Source of the DNA: Ricinus communis | Taxonomy: Eukaryota > Streptophyta > Magnoliopsida > Malpighiales > Euphorbiaceae | Assembly (NCBI RefSeq): GCF_019578655.1 | Contig: NC_063264.1 | Coordinates: forward strand, 5,993,213-6,057,212 | Direction of reading: 5' to 3' | Length of the DNA: 64,000 nt | Shown here: piece by piece, positions 47,301 through 59,320 of the stretch | Layout of the letters: each line of letters begins with the position of its first letter | Numbering within the stretch: position 1 is the stretch's first letter | Translations under genes and position numbers: made by a program | Notes under the pieces: generated by a model | The model's database searches: none | What the model was told of the DNA's origin: nothing | What the model saw: the letters and a program-made list of their open reading frames with translations, nothing else

Positions 47301-50300
47301 CTGTAGAGGTTGCATTCAATTCACGGATAAGTTTTGCCTGCATTGAAGCCAACATCAACTGAACTTGTCTTCCAATAAAATTCAGAAGTCAAATAACAAA
47401 TACTATCGATGTGAAAATAAAAAGGGCAGCAAGTATTACCACAAAGAGTACAGAAGGATCAATTTTAGCAAGAGCATCAAGCAGACCACAAATATTCAAC
47501 CGCGTATCCAATTCAACAGAAATTAGAAGTGGAGAGATAGCATTAAGAATTTTTGCAGTGCTCTCATTTCCTAACACTGGTATAATGTCTCGAATGACTT
47601 GCAAGCATTCAACAGAGGCGCCTGCAAAGAAGAATAATAAGCTATCACATACCAAGATGAAATTTGAACAATACGCAAACCAAAGATTGAAATAATTCTC
47701 ACCAGAATCTTTGGATCTTTTAGCCAACGATGGAAGCAGGACATCCAAAAATTTGTTCGACTGCAATTGATCTCGGATGTACTTTGACAACATCTTGAAC
47801 ATCCTAATGTGTATTTCCTCGGGATATTTGGCCAATTTCCCGGTATAACTGATATAAAGGGGAGTTGATAAATTAAGCTTATAATGGGCAAAGCTGCTTT
47901 AATAGCAGTATCCAAAATGTACATCAAAGCACAGCACATTACATAAGGATGGAAGTGTAGATATTAAAAACAAAAAACACTGCCTTTGGGATGCTTAATA
48001 AATTTAAATTTTTCTTTTTTTCTTTTTTTCTTTTTCTGGACAAACAATAATCTCTTTTGTTTTCATCGTTAAGTCATCAGATATCAACTGTTCTATGTCA
48101 AGTGCCATGGAGATTGAAGTCACCCATCAAATTGAAAAGAACTACTAGAGTAATACCTCTTGGTTGCTCTATTGCCCTGAAAGAAACAGTGCAAGCTGCT
48201 GATAAGTTGATCAAGGTTTGGAAGTAGAACATCTTTTACTTTATTGTCCTCATCCAACTCTTCATCAAGATTCAACAGGTTGTCAATGAACTTAAGAACA
48301 CAAGACCTGATAGCCTCAGAGGCAGTAGTAACAGTCAGGATGGAGAAAATATCGGGAACAAGATTCATTTCCCTAGACAATAATGGTACAAGGTGGTGAC
48401 TGCTACTCATAGCCAAAAAGCATGAGAACAGTGAACTTGGTTTCTCACTACTACAACCCTCCTGCTTGAAACCATCAACTAAAGATTTTACTGAAGCGAA
48501 GAACATGTCCCACAAATCGCAACCAAAATCATGATCATCATACTTGTTGAGAACAACAGAAACAATTTTCAGGCACAAAGACCTCAAATCCCTTAACTGC
48601 TTCAGAGCTGTGCTGGTCTGAATGAAAGAACAAATTTCATTAGAAACAGTCGTAAGTCATAATTCCAGGTTAGTGCAAACAATGACTAGTACGACACATG
48701 TATGACATTCAAATTGCTTTTCAATGACCAAGTTCACTGCAGGTAAATAATGGGACTAATTCAAACAAGAAAATAAGAAGATTTCTATTCTGACCAGCAG
48801 AAATTCCAATAATACAAATAATTTATCCATAGTATAATGCTACAAGACAAACTGCTGGTTGTGAACCAGCACTAAAATAAAAATTCTGGCATCATGAATG
48901 CTCATATCAGCATAATTCCACATTACCAGGGATTTATTCACTGCAGCACTGTCATCTTTATGCAATTGAACATTGACAGATGAATGACCTTCAGTTCCAG
49001 TGGCCTTTGCAACATCAAGACTTGAAGTGCAACTTTTTAGCATTCGAATTACGCATCCCATTAACAAATCTAGAAAAGGTCTGATATGTGACTCATCAAA
49101 AACTCCAAGAATATCTTCAATGACATGCAGAAACCCATATTTCTTCTTCCAGGAGAGCGCCATAATATTCTCCAAGGTGAAGTACTTCAAGATATTTAGT
49201 GGTTGAAGTTCAACAGTGGAATTTTTGGGTAAGCTCCAAAACATACCCATGGTAGAATTAGCTCCATTTGATATAATATGCAAGGGCTTTATTAACAAAG
49301 CAAAGAAAAGAGAAATCTCATTGACATCAAGTTCAGCTATGAACCGAAGAACTGCCTTCCGATGATGTGCACTTGTATGCTAAAAAAAGAAGCGAGGATA
49401 ATCATTACATACAACATTATGGAGAAATTTAAATATGCATTAGTTTTTTTTTTTTTATAATTTCGCTTCAAAGGAAAATTCTCCCTACTTTTTGCAGCCA
49501 AATAGTTCAAGTGAAAGAAAAGAGTATCAAAATCAAAGTAATAGGTAAAAACAATGGAACACTTCACTCTTGGCATACCTTACGAGAGGCAAGTGTCTTT
49601 GGTTTCCTAACTTTTGGTATTAGAAGAAAAATAATTAGAGGTAAGAGATTAGCTCTGTGGCTTTCTTCAATTAGAAGAGATTCTCTGCTCAAACTCCATG
49701 TTGTTAGTTCTTCTCTTAAATGTTTTGAACTGATCAAGTTTCTCAGATGCCCCTCATATGGGAGCAAAAAGTCATCTTTCCAGGTTAAGAGACAATCAAG
49801 AACCCTCATCTGGATTTCAGCATCGTTTTCATCCATAAGCCTGATAAAACAAGCAAAACAAATCAAACAAGCGGTTTTGGTAGATCTGCAACAACTGACA
49901 CATAAAAAATCAAGGTATAACTATACAAAAATACCCCAACAATTGCCAAACCTTATTAGCAAAACATCTTTTAAGAACTGACTCCAGTAAAAGGCCTTAG
50001 GGTTCCGCATAAGTCTGAACAAGTTCAACCATTCTTTGAGGACGCCCCTCCACTCCTTGCCATTGCAAGAATCTGAATTGAATGACCCCACACTACAATC
50101 CACAACTAAAACATGAATCAATGGTGAAACAAGTGGCAAATCTTTGCGGAGATGATGTTTGCACAACCAAAAACAAAAGAGGAGGTTCCTATTGGCAAGA
50201 AAAGCCCGAGAAGAAGCTACCTGTGAAGATCATCATTTTCGTAGCCCAAATACTTCAAGAACAACGGTACAATTTGTCGAGAATGAGCCTCAGCTATAGA

Positions 50301-53300
50301 AGGAATTTTTTGTAAAGTCTGCAGCAATGAGGATAGAACTGTTGCATGTGGCGTGCTATCGGATTCAGGAACAGCAAAAGAATTAAAACGATCGATCAAT
50401 TCTGAACACAAAAACCCAAGTGGAGTCAAACATGCGAGTAATTTACCAACATTTTTCCTTCCTTTCAATCACCAAGGGAAAATATTAAATCTTAAGATAT
50501 AAAAGAAATCACAATATAAAAAGAAGAAAGAAAAAGAGAGCGAGAGACCAAGCTGACAGTAAAACAGGCACAAATGATTTATACAAGAACCTGTATATCC
50601 TTGTGTTTTTTATCCTTTCACACAACTAACTGAAGACTCAATTCCATACATTAACCTAGAAAGCCCAGTGAAACACCCTAACCAAGGATCTCATGTGACA
50701 TCAAAGGAGCCAAGACAAGTACCCATCAATAAAGCTTCAAAAAAGGTAATGATCTTCACGTACCATTGGACTTGTAAGGCAATTCAGTATTTTCTCCATC
50801 AAGCTTATCATGGGATGACTGAAATACAGATAGACATTTCTCAAAATAATGGACAAACTTGTCCCACACAAGTGTCGCATTTTCCCCAATCAGAACTGCA
50901 AGGCACTCAGATGCCGGGTTCCACAGGTAACTGAAACGGTTGTGGAAGATGCCTATTATTCCACTCAAAACAATAGGTATGTAAGTTTTAGATATTCTTC
51001 CAGCAGAGAGGCCCATTTGCATTTTAGAGATTAATAGGATAACTTTCCTGCTTGTAGAAATTGAAAGAGGAGTTGCCTCAATAGAGAGGAGGAGATGGAG
51101 AACCTGGTTTTTCAAAGAAAAATCTCAAGTCAATTAATTAGGAAGACATCAAATAATAGGAGTGGTGACCCATTGTAGATATACATACATCCATGCTAGA
51201 AATATCTGCAGGATGAGTCTGAGCAACTTCTGTTTTCATTCTCTTCTCAGGACGCCGATCTTCAGCAGATATTTCAGAGTCTAGATATTGATAATGGCAC
51301 AGAATTCTTAGGGTTGAAACACGAATTTCCTTGTCTGAGTTGCACAAGTTATTAGCAAATATGCCTAGTGCATCCACAGCCTTATTTCTTGCTAACTCAG
51401 GATGATATGATATGTGGTTCCGATATGCCTCCATTGTTGGCCTATTACATTAATGACAGCAAAAGTTTAAAAATCTTTTCTCAAGAGAAACTTATGACAA
51501 GCCCATAACGAGTAAAATACATAATATCAAGAGTTATCGACTTACCCATGCACGGAATCCAAACAATCAGCAATAGCAGATAATATATGCGAGGATGATT
51601 TGTATGTTCTTGCAAGATACAAAATTTTGCTTGTCTCTTCAAGCCCAGATTCTTCTTTCCCACATTTGAAATAGGAATTTAAAGCAGCTCCTAGCAGGCT
51701 TTGCCAAGTACGTTTAGAAACACCAGCAATGCTTTCTGAAAGAACAGTAAATAAATTTTCACAATCAAGCAAAAGCAAAGGAAAACTCTTTAGAATAACA
51801 AGCCCGCTTAATTAGCATCTTTACCAACAGACGCAAAAGAAAACAATCACAATTAATGAACAAATTATCTCACCATCTCCAATCATCAAGAGGCCATCAA
51901 GTGCATCTATGAAATCCATTAGCAAGGATGGCTTTTCTCGGATATCCATCATATAGGGATAGCAGCAGATGACTCCCCATAGCAGAGCCAACTCATCCTT
52001 GCTAATTACAGTACATGATGGATTACCGAGAGTAATATTGTTGATCATTCCAACCCATGAGCACATTGTACCCTTTAGAAAACCACGAATTCTTGAAAGC
52101 CCTTCTTCTGATGTTCCATCTAAGAAGCCAGAGCCTAAAGGGTCCTCTTGCAGTCTCTCACAGAAGGACATAAGCAGGCACACAACTTCCTTCTGTGAAG
52201 TTTCCATTAAATCATTCATCGCACTGAAAATCCAGTAACAAATGTTGGCAACTTGCATGCCCAAAATTCAAATTTGCACATCCCTAGACTGAAGCATAAA
52301 GGTTACCTTAAAATATTAACTCTGAATGCATGTACTATACAAGTGTCCTTTGCCAGCAGTTCCCTAATAAAAGTCAAACAACTAAAACCCAAAACATTAC
52401 ATATATCAGAACACAGGAGCAGAAAATAGATAAAAGAGACACCAAAAAAACCAACTGTTCAAATTCAGGCAGTACCTCGAGTTCCTTAGTGCAAACACAG
52501 GAGCCCAGTGGAATGAGCAGCAAGATATAGAAGATGTATCATTGAAACTCTTGAGTCCATCAAGAATACACAGCATTAACCGCAGAACCTTATCAATAAC
52601 TTCAGAATTGTCTTCTGCCACCACTATGCTAGATGACACAACAAACTTCTGAACAATTGACCTTACTAGTTCAATCATTGGTTGGTAATCTGCTCAAGAT
52701 ATAAGTAGTGTAAGTTGGTAATGAAATGAAAATAGATCCCTCATGGTTCTTATATTTTTTTTTTTTTTCTTATGTTGATGATAGTTCAAACAGAATAAAC
52801 AACATCTCAAGAGAATAATATAAGCGAAGTCTAAAATAATAAGATTTCTCACCAGAAACCTTCGCCCCATCATGGATCGAGACAGTTGATATAAGCAGTG
52901 ATAGAAGGCAGCTTAGATGGCGGTAGTCATCATTTAGAGCCTTCTCTATTTTCTGATATAAACAATTCCACAACATAGCTAATTCCTTTGGTTCCATATC
53001 CTCACACTCTCTTTGAAAGGCAGAAGTTATGACTTCAATAATAACGTCCACGCCTAAAAAAAGAGAGTTAACTGTCAAATAATTTCATTGTTGTCATTCC
53101 CATACGCAGGAGATTGAGTTTTTAACAAATTCTGCACACACATCATCAGAGTGGACTTTTCAAATCCTAGAATGCCATTTGATTTCCTGAAAAATTAAGT
53201 ATAGTAGTAAACAGAGCAAGATTTATCAAGAAGATTTTTATTAGCGACTCAAAACATTGTTCAGAAAAGCTTTTCTACTCTACACTGATATACATGAAAT

Positions 53301-56300
53301 ATAAAAAAATAAAAAAGCACACATGGCACTTATATGATAGAGTATGGAAGTGGGGATGATTGATTAAGCAGAAAGCGCAAACAATGTATGCAAATGAGAT
53401 TGAACTAAAGCATGTCTAAGAGAAAGAGCTTGCCTTGGTCAAACTTATCACCAATAGTAAATATTGAACTTTCTGTCAATAGCTGCAATACCCGATCTGC
53501 TCTTGAATGGAATCTTGAAGGGGTTCCTCTCATGGTATGATATAGCAAGCCACTAACTCCAGGTTTTCGCACAAGTAATGGCTTTTTCACAACCTCAAAC
53601 ATGATCTTTCTAATGCCTGCAATTATAGGTATGCGTTGTTAACTTGAGCAGAAACTCAAACTTGACACAACATGACCCAGGAAAAAACTATAGAAGAAAT
53701 AAATAAAGTCACCGAAAACATCATTGAAGCCCAAAGAGATAAACAAGTAATCCTTTCTTCCAGCCAAAGACAAAGGAATAAACCATACACTCAACAAATA
53801 ACTGAGAAAGGAACATAAGAACAAGTCAAAAAATAAAAAGAAGATTGGCTTGATCTTTCTTGTTAAGCCTGTTCTATGTTCATTTTATAGTTATTTGTTT
53901 AAGTACATAAAAGGATTCTTCTCCTCCATAGGGCATTGGACCTTCTCAATATAATTTCATATCCTATTGAAAAGAGAAGATGCGCATACACATACTGTTC
54001 CCTGAGCTTCAGATGTCATGTTAACACTACCATGCTGCATCTTCTTTGACATGAAAGCACTAACAAGCACCTTAGATAAAAAGGTAAGGAGACCGTGCTC
54101 ACATGACAAAAGAAAAAAAAAAAACAGAAGGAATTTATCCCTTCCCTCCACCCAGACAACTCAAATCTCCTATAGTAACTGATAACAATTTGAACTTACG
54201 CACTTCCTTAAGTATAGTATATACAAATTTATAAAGGGCCTTCTGTCATCCAAGAAGCAACCAAAAAAATTATCATCAAAGTAACTGAACATAGACATAC
54301 CAATGTCATCACTAAGCAAGAAAAAGTTAAAAGTTCTATTTGCATTATAGAAAAGCATGTTAGTGTTCCAAAACTGCAGATCCACATTACTCTAAAGTAT
54401 TCGAGATCAGCCAAAACTAACCGAACTTCAATAACTTTATAAATATACCACTTCAATCACAAAACACATGCTTCAAAGAAATTAATGCCAAAACATATAA
54501 AGCTCTCTATCTACCAGTGGCATGACGGACCACAATTGAATGCTCCACATAAACAAGCGGAATAGGTTTTTTTCTGTTTTCTTGTCAAGTGCAACCAATG
54601 TGAATACATTGAAACATGTATTCAAAAATCAAAGCATGACAATACCTTTTTTCAGTTGCTCATTGGGAGCACTTCTCAGCAAGAATGATGTTGCCGCTGC
54701 CATAAATTCTTGTACATAAACCTTTGGGTAGTACCTTAATTTTTCTGTCACCCTTTGCAAAGAGTAAATAAGTAAGGAAATAGAATGCAATTTTGTTATT
54801 CCAGAACAACCTATTTCTCACCCACCCGCTGGACTACACCATTTGGGAAAAGTAAAATAAGCAAGCAATTCCATTATTCCATAACAACCTAATTTCTAGA
54901 ATTTTACCTATCTAATAGGTAAAATTCTAGTGATAAAACAATTGGTGAATTAAAACCAAAACATTGTACTTACTTGAGCACGTGAACAACATCCTTCACA
55001 AGATACTTTTGCAAATACATCAGAATATAAGACCATGATGTAAAAATCTGCAACAAGGATAAGTTTTCAGCTCATATAAAGATAAAGCCAGAGTGCATAT
55101 ACAGAATCCCATCAACAGATTAACAACATAGAAATCATAGTTAGACCTGCTCGATAATCTCTGGCTCCCTGTCAGCACCATTTTCTAGAAGAAAGGAAAA
55201 TGAATCCACAATCTTAGGCAAAAAGCTGGAAAATCACAAAATACACTATCAATTGTCTGCCTGCTGCTCTACTCATAGATGGGAAACATAACAAGTTAAA
55301 AACACCCAAGAAAAGCAGGAAGCAATCCAGAACTTCAAATTTCTCCTTCGGCCAACTAAAAGCCAAAATAAGCCAGGTGCGCCAAGCTTCTAATTCAGTG
55401 GACGCTGGTGTATTAAGAAGGAATATAGGTAAGGTACAAAGATAGAGAGACTTCAAGTAGAGTAGAAGGATTAGGACTTGACCAAGTATGGATACATAAG
55501 CCCCAAAGACAAAGTATGTAGATTCCTTTCCCCCATTCCACCCAGTTTATGGCTGCATCAGAAAGATCTTTTGTCGCCAAAATCTTTCTCACTATTTCCA
55601 TAACACATTCTAGGCCTGCCCTTTATTTTTTTCATTACACAAAAGCAAAATATAAAGCGAGAAGACAATACTCGCACAATAGTGTGTAAGCATCAGAAAA
55701 TGCATATACTGTATCAGATATTGATATAATAATAAAATATTTAGAAATGAGAAAAATCAATGACAGCCAACCAGGAAATAGTGAACTCACAAGATGAAAT
55801 CTTCAAGTAGATCTCTAGATAGTGCTGCAATTAGCCTGTATAAATAAAACAAACTGGATGAGTTGCAATCAGGGATATTTTTTTTTTTTTTTTTGGGTAA
55901 AAAAGGAAGAACATTAAAGAACAACTCAATTAAGAGGCTAAAGATATCCACCAAATAAGAAAAACCACATAAGAAAACAAAAGATGATTTTCCAGTCCCA
56001 TAGTGTAACAGCTGAGAGCACTATCTTGAAAAATCAGATGAAAATAAAGAAGCCAAAGAAACTGTCTTATCTAAACTTAATCGGAACACAAGTTTATCTA
56101 AAATAGACTGTCAATATATCATGGCAGTATCACAACCCACAAGTAGATTTACTGTCTCGTTTGCTTCTCTAGCAATACATTATTCTTTCCCTAAAGTAAA
56201 CTAATTAAAGTAATGGCTGGAAATTAAAAAGCCGACTGCATATATCATGAAAAAAAAACTCTGATTAATATTACACTAGTTCAGTAATTTGTTCTTCCAT

Positions 56301-59039
56301 CTTCCTCTCTTTCACAGCTGCTTTTTTTTTTTTTTGAGAAGCCTTGGCCGTTGTGACTTGCTTTACCATATTTTAGCTCAATATTTTCATTAATTACTTT
56401 CCAAATCTGTAAATTCATTTGTCCATTCAATCCTGAAGCAGATTAAACGTCATCGTAGTTCAAAATAGAACAACCAGCTATTTAGAAACTGTGCATACAG
56501 TAGCAGGAATTATCTTCAGAAAGAAGATACTGCGACTCCATATTATCAACTTAGAAGAAACTAATTATCCAAATAATAATAAAAAAAGAAGCAGAAATGA
56601 CCAAGGCATTAGTGCAGGTTAATCTCAAGGAAAAGGATAAGAATCCAGCAAGACAAAGAGTTGCACACCTGAGAATAGGCTCAAGAGATAAACGTGCTTT
56701 CATTTGTAATCTAGAAAGAAGTTCTGAGAAAATTGATTCTTTGTGCAATAGAATTAAAGGTAATGTCTGCACTAAGGGCATCATCTTCTCATAAAACGAG
56801 ATGAAGTCCTCTGCTGTATTCAATTCCTGTATTTTTTTTACCATAAAAAAAGAATAAGAAGAAGGATAAATGCATATACCACAAGCAGGTGTTTCATGTC
56901 ATTTTAAGACTTAAAAACCTATATGGATAACCTTACAAACCTATATGGATACCCTATGTACTTCGCATTAGCAGCCTAGGAGAGTATACATGGACTATAA
57001 ACCACCAGTTTCTAATTGATATCCTAGATTGGAGAGCAGATTACGCCAAGTAGATAAGAAGTATAAACATGCATTTTGACAAGAAAGGACAGCCACTAAA
57101 ATAAGAATACTGATAGTAAGCCCCCCACCAGCCCCTTCCAATTGAAGTCCCGATAAACATGAAAATTAGGATCGTACCAGAATCAAGTCAATTGTAAGGG
57201 CCAAGACTTTCGGCTAATAATTTAATTTCTTCAGACTCTCACAATATTTCTATTCAGGATTTTGTAATTCCTCGTTACCAATTACCTCAAAATATAGTAA
57301 AAAAAATATTATCTGGCCCTTTAAAACCCAAGTCCTAACAGACCACCCAAGCAGAAAGCATCAATCACACTATTCTTCCTACAATAACATATATGGGTTC
57401 AATACCCATAGCACCAATCTGGTGAAAAAGACTGATTCGTCCCAACTGTCTTCCTCCCAGTTTATTAACTCTCACTTGAAGTCTGTATTTTGGAAGGGAC
57501 TAAAGATTAAAGAATCCAAGTGTAGGGCCGAGCACCTTGTTTTTAACTCCTTGACACCATATCAAGTTGTTGTCTGTCTTGGGTGACCTTACAGCCGAAC
57601 AGGATTTGCCCTTAATTCTTCTTTATGAATTGGGTTCTCACATTTATTGCTTCCTTCAACCTGCTACTTGGAAGGCCTCGGATTCATACACTTTGCTACC
57701 CCTATTCTATTAGTCAAGCTTGGCAGCCCCTACCGCTTAAAGGTGCCCATGTTTGGTCAGCTCTTCAGAATCGAGTCTTTTGACAAGCGAGGGAAGCTGG
57801 CTTGCTCTTAGAAGGCTTGCAATGCCCACATTGTTTTTGCAGTACTAAGCTAAGTCCCTTATGTAGGGGAAGCTCTAGAACCCACCTAGGGGCAGATTCC
57901 TTCCTTTGGAGTCATAAGAATATCTCCAACCTTCCTATAAATTTTAATAAACAAATTCTAGTACTTCTATTACAAAAATTATGGTCAGAATTGTTATTTC
58001 TACATCAGTCTTAATTTCGGCCCTTAATTAATCAAAAAAATATGTATAAACATATTAAGTAGCCTAGAATTGTCCAAGACTTAGCGCACCAAATGGAAAC
58101 ATGACTACTTCAAATCTGCCCTGTATTGATCCAGTATCCAGAATTAATAGGTCTATATATATTTAAAACAAATCAATTAATTGTCCAATGCCACTGAGTG
58201 TTTTTCTTTGGAAATAAAATATTACCAAAAGCATGCTAATCAAACATGAAAGCCAATAACAAAACCTAATTTGCATTATCATCTTGATAGAAAGAACCCC
58301 ATTTCCTATAAAGCAATACTATATTAAGAAGAAGAATAAAGTAGATAAAAGCTGAGTGAAAAGAATTCATCGCCATTCATGACTCTAAAATTAGATAGCT
58401 CGTCAAATAACTAAATTTCACTTTCTCTAACTAAAAGATTCCCAAAAACCAAGTAAAATAAAGATAATACTGATAAAGCATACCCTCCATTCTACAAGGC
58501 AATCCCGGAAAAAGGAGGACCCCTCAGATGGCTGAGACTTGACTTTATCAAGGCTTCTATAGACATCAATTTCAATTTCTACTATTCTCTGAGACAAAGA
58601 CTTGAACTGGAGGAGAAAGAAAACAAGGAAAAAACAAGTCAAGCAATTATAGAGAAAAGTAAACAAAACAGCATACCATATAAATAAAATATCAAGCAAT
58701 TATTCATTCAACGATACCAAGCATTATCTGAAATACCCTCCCTTATAAACTAATAATAAATTCAAATTATACACATTCTTTTCTGTGCGTTGCAGGAAAG
58801 ACATACAAAGAGCAGTTGCATAAACATTAACTCCTTGCAAATTTTTTTAAGAAAAAAACAGAGGGCGTAAAATTCAAGCCCTACTTTATCGATAACTACG
58901 CATAGAACAACAGAATAATACAATTGCTCAATAATATAAACATGCTTCCACAGAGAGACAGAAAAATTACAACAAAGCGGCGGCCACCAGGGGATTTATT
59001 GAGTGACTTGACGGCCTGAGCATGAGACGCCGTCGCCAT
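41397..59039 (-). CDS. UTP20: UTP20 / small-subunit processome component 20 (DRIM family)
   Basis: Thirty-one exons, traced by hand, join in frame to 8085 nt (2694 aa), the size of UTP20. Coordinates high-low: 59039-58971, 58606-58484, 56826-56669, 55835-55791, 55225-55147, 55047-54974, 54752-54646, 53616-53434, 53053-52853, 52689-52476, 52363-52307, 52223-51874, 51735-51546, 51441-51189, 51103-50764, 50401-50221, 50092-49952, 49840-49579, 49379-48927, 48617-48157, 47848-47703, 47621-47440, 47337-46945, 46525-46400, 46205-46140, 46055-44254, 44181-43902, 43515-43282, 43067-42543, 42384-42252, 41653-41397. UTP20 is a nucleolar HEAT-repeat scaffold of the U3 snoRNP/SSU processome for 18S rRNA maturation. 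Seen: N-terminal FRDCLVEWR and LRYYPKVYVQEFMAAATSFL, repeated amphipathic helix pairs throughout, the DRIM-like REAVLEMLHAIIIKFPRNFL, HHPHPWLRN-like segment, and a Lys/Arg-rich tail (KRKLRNAAKHRAHKKRK) fit for nucleolar targeting. The intron after exon 8 has a GC donor. Confidence 0.93.
53432..53434 (-). other. Non-canonical GC splice donor in UTP20
   Basis: Exon 8 ends CAAG and the intron begins GCAAGC instead of GT. The acceptor at 53,054-53,055 is normal (TTTTTTTAG). The reading frame is kept only with this donor (Asp-Gln-Gly-Val-Asp across the junction), and CAAG/GCAAG fits the known GC-AG consensus. Confidence 0.75.
56827..58483. other. Largest UTP20 intron (intron 2)
   Basis: 1.66 kb, less AT-rich than other introns between about 57,420 and 57,920. 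That stretch is pyrimidine-rich with short open frames on the plus strand (one of 70 codons at 57,802), but no protein family is recognisable. It may be a decayed insertion. Nothing else is visible. Confidence 0.35.
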
Positions 59040-59100
59040 GGTTATTGTCGACGCTGTTCAAAATGAGTTTTTGTTGTAGCTGGAGAGTTGAAAAGGTTTA

Positions 59101-59309
59101 AAACCCTGAGATACTTAAACCCTTTCCTTCTCCAGTTTTGTTTCAGTTTGCTTTTTGTCTCTGATTTTGCTGTTAGAATTTAGAAAAGCGGCACCGACCC
59201 GAAACTGAAAGTGGATACTTGCATTCGACTTGGGTAGGTAGTTTGGGCCTTTTAGTAGGCTGGGTCGGTAGTTTGGGCCTTTTAGTAGGCTGGGTCTGTA
59301 GTTTGGGCT
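59101..59309 (-). promoter_or_regulatory. UTP20 promoter: two telo-box cores and three site II motifs
   Basis: AAACCCT cores lie at 59,101-59,107 and 59,117-59,123, 60-85 bases upstream of the UTP20 start codon. TGGGCC at 59,244-59,249 and 59,274-59,279 and TGGGCT at 59,304-59,309 are site II elements (TGGGCY). The pairing of telo-box with site II is a known signature of plant ribosomal-protein and ribosome-biogenesis promoters and fits UTP20's job. Confidence 0.7.
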
Positions 59310-59320
59310 TTTAAGTAGAA
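59231..59320. repeat. 30-bp tandem repeat, three copies, carrying site II motifs
   Basis: Copies at 59,231-59,260, 59,261-59,290 and 59,291-59,320. The first two differ by one base (TGGGTAGG vs TGGGTCGG); the third has about six changes. Each unit holds one TGGGCY element at the same place, so the repeat fixes their 30-base spacing. Confidence 0.95.

Noticed and set aside
57802..58014. Gene in the large UTP20 intron
   Set aside because: A 70-codon frame with no domain likeness or regulatory signals; treated as possible insertion debris only.
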